A stretch of DNA of 6,964 nucleotides, taken from Actinomycetota bacterium (lineage in GTDB: Bacteria > Actinomycetota > Actinomycetes > Mycobacteriales > Mycobacteriaceae). The DNA is taken from assembly GCA_005787665.1 (NCBI GenBank), contig SYAB01000029.1, positions 1 to 6,964 on the forward strand, read 5' to 3'. Made by a program: the position numbers and the translations under genes. Of this stretch, positions 5,078 through 6,964 are shown in pieces. Positions within the stretch are counted from its first letter, which is position 1. Every line of letters begins with the position of its first letter. The notes under the pieces were generated by a model, which was given only the letters and a program-made list of their open reading frames with translations, did not search any database and was not told the DNA's origin.

Positions 5078-6307
5078 ATGATCACTTCGCGCGGGCCGGT
5101 GCTGTTGATCCTCGTATCGGCCTTCCTGGCCGCGGCGGGCAACGGCATCTCGATGGTCGCCTTCCCGTGGCTGGTGCTGCAGCGCACCGGCAGCGCGACC
5201 GAAGCGTCGGTCGTGGCGGGGGCGGGCACCCTGCCGTTGCTGTTCGCCACCCTGATCGCCGGTACCGCGGTGGACTTCCTCGGCCGGCGGCGGGTGGCCA
5301 TGCTCGCCGATGCGATGTCGGCGCTGTCGGTGGCCGCGATCCCGGTGCTGGCGCTCAGCTTCGGTATCGGTGTGCTCAACACCGTGGTGCTGGCGGGTCT
5401 GGCCGCCCTCGGCGCGTTCTTCGATCCGGCCGGTATGACCGCGCGGGTGTCGATGCTGCCGGAGGCGGCCCGGCGCGCGGACTGGACCCTGGACCGCGCC
5501 AACAGCGTCTACGAGGCGACCTTCAACCTGGCCTACATCACCGGACCCGGTATCGGCGGTCTGCTCATCGCCACACTCGGCGGTGTCAACACCATGTGGG
5601 TGACCGCCGCGGCCTTCGTCCTGTCGATCCTGGCGATGGCGGTGCTGCGACTGCCCGGCGCTGACCGGCCCGAGCCCGAGGACCGGCCCGACGGTGTGGT
5701 GTCCGGTGTTCTCGAGGGGTTGCGCTTCGTCTGGGGCAACCGGGTGTTGCGGACGATCGGCTTGATCGAACTCGCCGTCACCGGCCTGTACCTGCCGATG
5801 GAAAGCGTGCTGTTTCCCAAATACTTCAGCGATCGCAACGAACCCACCCAACTCGGCTGGGTGCTGATGGCGTTGTCGATCGGCGGACTGATCGGCGCTC
5901 TGAGTTGGACCGTGCTGTCCCGGATCGCCCGCAAGCGCACCACCGTCCTGACCGCGGTCGCCACCTTCGGCACCGGTGCCACGATCATCGCCTTCCTGCC
6001 ACCGCTGCCGGTGATCCTGGTGCTGTCGGTCGTCATCGGGCTGGTGTACGGACCCATCGGCCCGATCTACAACTCGGTGATGCAGACCCGGACGCCCCCG
6101 CAGATGCGCGGGCGCGTCATCGGGGTCATGACATCGATGGCCTACGCCGCGGGCCCGGTCGGCTTCATCATCGCTGGCCCACTGGTGGACGCCTTCGGAC
6201 TCACGACGGCGTTCCTCGCGCTGGCCGTGCCAGTACTGCTGATCGCCGTCGCATGTGTGTGGGCGCCGGCACTGCGGGAGTTGGATCAGGAGCCGACCGG
6301 CGGTTGA
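5078..6307 (+). CDS. tap: MFS multidrug efflux transporter, Tap-like
   Basis: A 409-residue inner-membrane proton-coupled drug exporter of the major facilitator superfamily, with about 12 hydrophobic helices in two halves split by a hydrophilic loop near residues 192-210 (DRPEPEDRP). Motif A follows helix 2 as G62-x3-D66-x2-G-R-R-R72, and its degenerate repeat is SRIARKR (281-287) in the second half. The G-P-G-x-G-G stretch of helix 5 (156-161) resembles antiporter motif C. Segments such as AAAGNGISMVAFPWLVLQR, PMESVLFPKYFSD and RGRVIGVMTSMAYAAGP match what I remember of M. tuberculosis Tap (Rv1258c) very well. Tap homologues export tetracycline and aminoglycosides at low level. The ATG 5078 starts MITSRGP, directly after a -10 element, with no ribosome site. 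The SRPBCC gene follows 19 bases after the stop. Substrate range here is inferred. Confidence 0.94.
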   Translation: MITSRGPVLLILVSAFLAAAGNGISMVAFPWLVLQRTGSATEASVVAGAGTLPLLFATLIAGTAVDFLGRRRVAMLADAMSALSVAAIPVLALSFGIGVLNTVVLAGLAALGAFFDPAGMTARVSMLPEAARRADWTLDRANSVYEATFNLAYITGPGIGGLLIATLGGVNTMWVTAAAFVLSILAMAVLRLPGADRPEPEDRPDGVVSGVLEGLRFVWGNRVLRTIGLIELAVTGLYLPMESVLFPKYFSDRNEPTQLGWVLMALSIGGLIGALSWTVLSRIARKRTTVLTAVATFGTGATIIAFLPPLPVILVLSVVIGLVYGPIGPIYNSVMQTRTPPQMRGRVIGVMTSMAYAAGPVGFIIAGPLVDAFGLTTAFLALAVPVLLIAVACVWAPALRELDQEPTGG

Positions 6308-6309
6308 GC

Positions 6310-6314
6310 GGGAG
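6310..6314 (+). promoter_or_regulatory. Weak ribosome-binding site for the SRPBCC gene
   Basis: GGGAG lies 3 bases after the tap stop and 12 bases before the GTG at 6327, longer than ideal spacing. It is the only purine-rich stretch between the two genes. No -10 element sits at leaderless distance from this GTG, so the gene is probably read from the tap transcript. Confidence 0.4.
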
Positions 6315-6326
6315 CACACTTGCTTC

Positions 6327-6791
6327 GTGCACTCGTTCAGCATCTCCTCGGATCTTGCGGCGGCAGCTGACGTCGTGTGGCGGCACGTCACGGATATGGA
6401 CGGGGTCAACGGAGAACTGGCTCCCCTGCTGCGGATGACGGTCCCCCACGATCTCAGGCGCGCCAGCTTGGACCACCTGCCGATCGGGCGGCCGGCCGGG
6501 CGCAGTTGGCTGCTGCTGTTCGGTTTCCTGCCGGTGGATTTCGACGATCTCACGATCGCCGAGTTCGGGCCCGGACACCGATTTCTGGAGCGATCGAGGA
6601 TGCTGACCCAATCGCAGTGGGAACACGAACGCGCGGTGACTCCCATCCCCGGCGGATGCCGGGTCATGGACCGGCTCGCCTGGCACGGCCGGGTGGGCGC
6701 CTTCGGTGCCGTCTACCGGGTCGCGGTGCCCATGCTGTTCCGCCACCGCCATGCCCGGTTGCGCCGTCGTTTCGGCGTCGCCTCGGGATAG
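6327..6791 (+). CDS. Small SRPBCC (START/polyketide cyclase-like) domain protein, function unknown
   Basis: A 154-residue soluble protein. The opening F-S-I-S-S-D-L-x-A-A-A-D-V-V-W-R-H-V-T-D-M-D-G-V-N pattern (a strand, then a helix with A-x-x-V-W and a T-D-M/W turn) is typical of the SRPBCC hydrophobic-ligand cavity fold. A beta-rich middle (about 58-105, with GRSWLLLFGFLP and a turn at GPGHRF) and a C-terminal helix (about 121-149) complete it. The tail HRHARLRRRFG is strongly basic. The family binds lipids, aromatic or polyketide-like molecules; no catalytic set can be identified. The frame is open back into tap, but GTG 6327 is the first start codon after the tap stop and begins just before the first predicted strand. 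Lying 19 bases downstream of tap, it is likely cotranscribed; a role as a binding protein for a pump substrate would be speculation. I do not recall this gene at this place in M. tuberculosis. Confidence 0.75.
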   Translation: MHSFSISSDLAAAADVVWRHVTDMDGVNGELAPLLRMTVPHDLRRASLDHLPIGRPAGRSWLLLFGFLPVDFDDLTIAEFGPGHRFLERSRMLTQSQWEHERAVTPIPGGCRVMDRLAWHGRVGAFGAVYRVAVPMLFRHRHARLRRRFGVASG

Positions 6792-6813
6792 CCGTGGGGT
6801 TCGGTCATAGCCC

Positions 6814-6819
6814 TACGAT
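6814..6819 (+). promoter_or_regulatory. Candidate -10 element of the FAD-linked oxidase gene
   Basis: TACGAT fits TANNNT (four of six to TATAAT) and ends six bases before the GTG at 6826, predicting a leaderless mRNA. The 34 bases between the SRPBCC stop and this GTG contain no ribosome-binding site. Confidence 0.55.
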
Positions 6820-6825
6820 TGACGC

Positions 6826-6964
6826 GTGAACCCCGCGCTCGCCGGCCTTGTCGCTGCACTGCCGGATGGTGTCGTCGTCACCGATCCCGACATCCTGGCC
6901 TCCTACCGCCATGACCGCGCCGCCGATCCGGCGGCCGGCACCCCGCTGGCGGTGGTCCGGCCCA
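6826..6964 (+). CDS. FAD-linked oxidase, GlcD/lactate dehydrogenase-like, N-terminal start (partial)
   Basis: Forty-six codons and one base are present before the window ends. The peptide has the N-terminal pattern of VAO-type FAD-binding oxidoreductases of the glycolate oxidase/D-lactate dehydrogenase group: L-V-A-A-L-P-D-G at residues 8-15, V-V-T-D-P-D-I-L (17-24), then S-Y-R-x-D-R-A-x-D (26-34) and G-T-P-L-A-V-V-R-P (38-46), which leads into the FAD-binding fold. These enzymes oxidise 2-hydroxy acids; the substrate is not visible here. The position next to tap matches M. tuberculosis Rv1257c. GTG 6826 is chosen from the family alignment pattern and the -10 element six bases upstream. Confidence 0.88.
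   Translation, partial: MNPALAGLVAALPDGVVVTDPDILASYRHDRAADPAAGTPLAVVRP

Noticed and set aside
6255..6326. Upstream ATG start at 6255 for the SRPBCC protein
   Set aside because: It would overlap the last 53 bases of tap and add a Cys/Arg-rich segment before the first predicted strand; GTG 6327 lies after the tap stop.
4547..6667. 706-codon minus-strand open frame antisense to tap and overlapping udgB
   Set aside because: The translation is a His/Gln/Arg/Gly-rich shadow of the tap reading frame with no recognisable domain.
6796..6834. 7-bp inverted repeat GGGGTTC/GAACCCC around the FAD oxidase -10 element
   Set aside because: The arms are 25 bases apart and one arm is in the coding start; too short and too widely spaced to call an operator without comparative support.
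1..6964. Mobile elements, CRISPR arrays, tRNA/rRNA genes and intrinsic terminators
   Set aside because: I saw no transposase, long terminal repeats, spaced direct repeats, tRNA-like cloverleaf, or GC hairpin followed by a T tract on either strand; the genes are intact and contiguous.

Overview
The window comes from a high-GC actinobacterium, most likely a Mycobacteriaceae member of the Mycolicibacterium type. GTG starts are frequent. The gene order in the middle closely matches, from memory, the M. tuberculosis Rv1264-Rv1257c segment: acid-sensing adenylyl cyclase, amidase AmiB2, HIT protein, Ddn-like F420 reductase, UdgB, Tap efflux pump, FAD-linked oxidase. The protein sequences support each assignment. 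Species cannot be fixed from the sequence alone.

Left block (1-779, + strand): the last 40 codons of an ABC exporter ATPase, a VanZ-like membrane protein and a 67-residue two-helix membrane protein. Second block (783-3328, - strand): an amidase-signature hydrolase followed, with a GTGA stop/start overlap, by a class III adenylyl cyclase with all six catalytic residues and an Rv1264-type N-terminal regulatory region. Third block (3379-4238, + strand): a HIT nucleotide hydrolase followed, again with a GTGA overlap, by a Ddn-family F420-dependent reductase. Fourth (4240-5052, - strand): family 5 uracil-DNA glycosylase UdgB, convergent with the Ddn-like gene and one base away from it. Fifth block (5078 to the right edge, + strand): Tap-type MFS efflux pump, a small SRPBCC-fold protein, and the first 46 codons of an FAD-binding oxidase.

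The genes are packed almost without gaps: no gene-free stretch exceeds about 50 bases. Two divergent control regions matter: 3329-3378 (amidase/HIT) and 5053-5077 (udgB/tap). In both, and also in front of the 67-residue gene and the FAD oxidase, a TANNNT-type (or GATAAT) -10 element ends 6-9 bases before the start codon. That is the arrangement expected for leaderless mRNAs. The two -10 elements between udgB and tap overlap on opposite strands, so this may be one bidirectional promoter. I see no mobile element, CRISPR array, RNA gene or clear intrinsic terminator. The region is largely a conserved mycobacterial housekeeping/stress neighbourhood; the more unusual points are the promoter architecture, the coupled amidase-cyclase pair, and differences in gene content from the remembered M. 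tuberculosis order (no Rv1260-like gene beside udgB, an SRPBCC gene after tap, VanZ-like and small membrane genes beside the cyclase).
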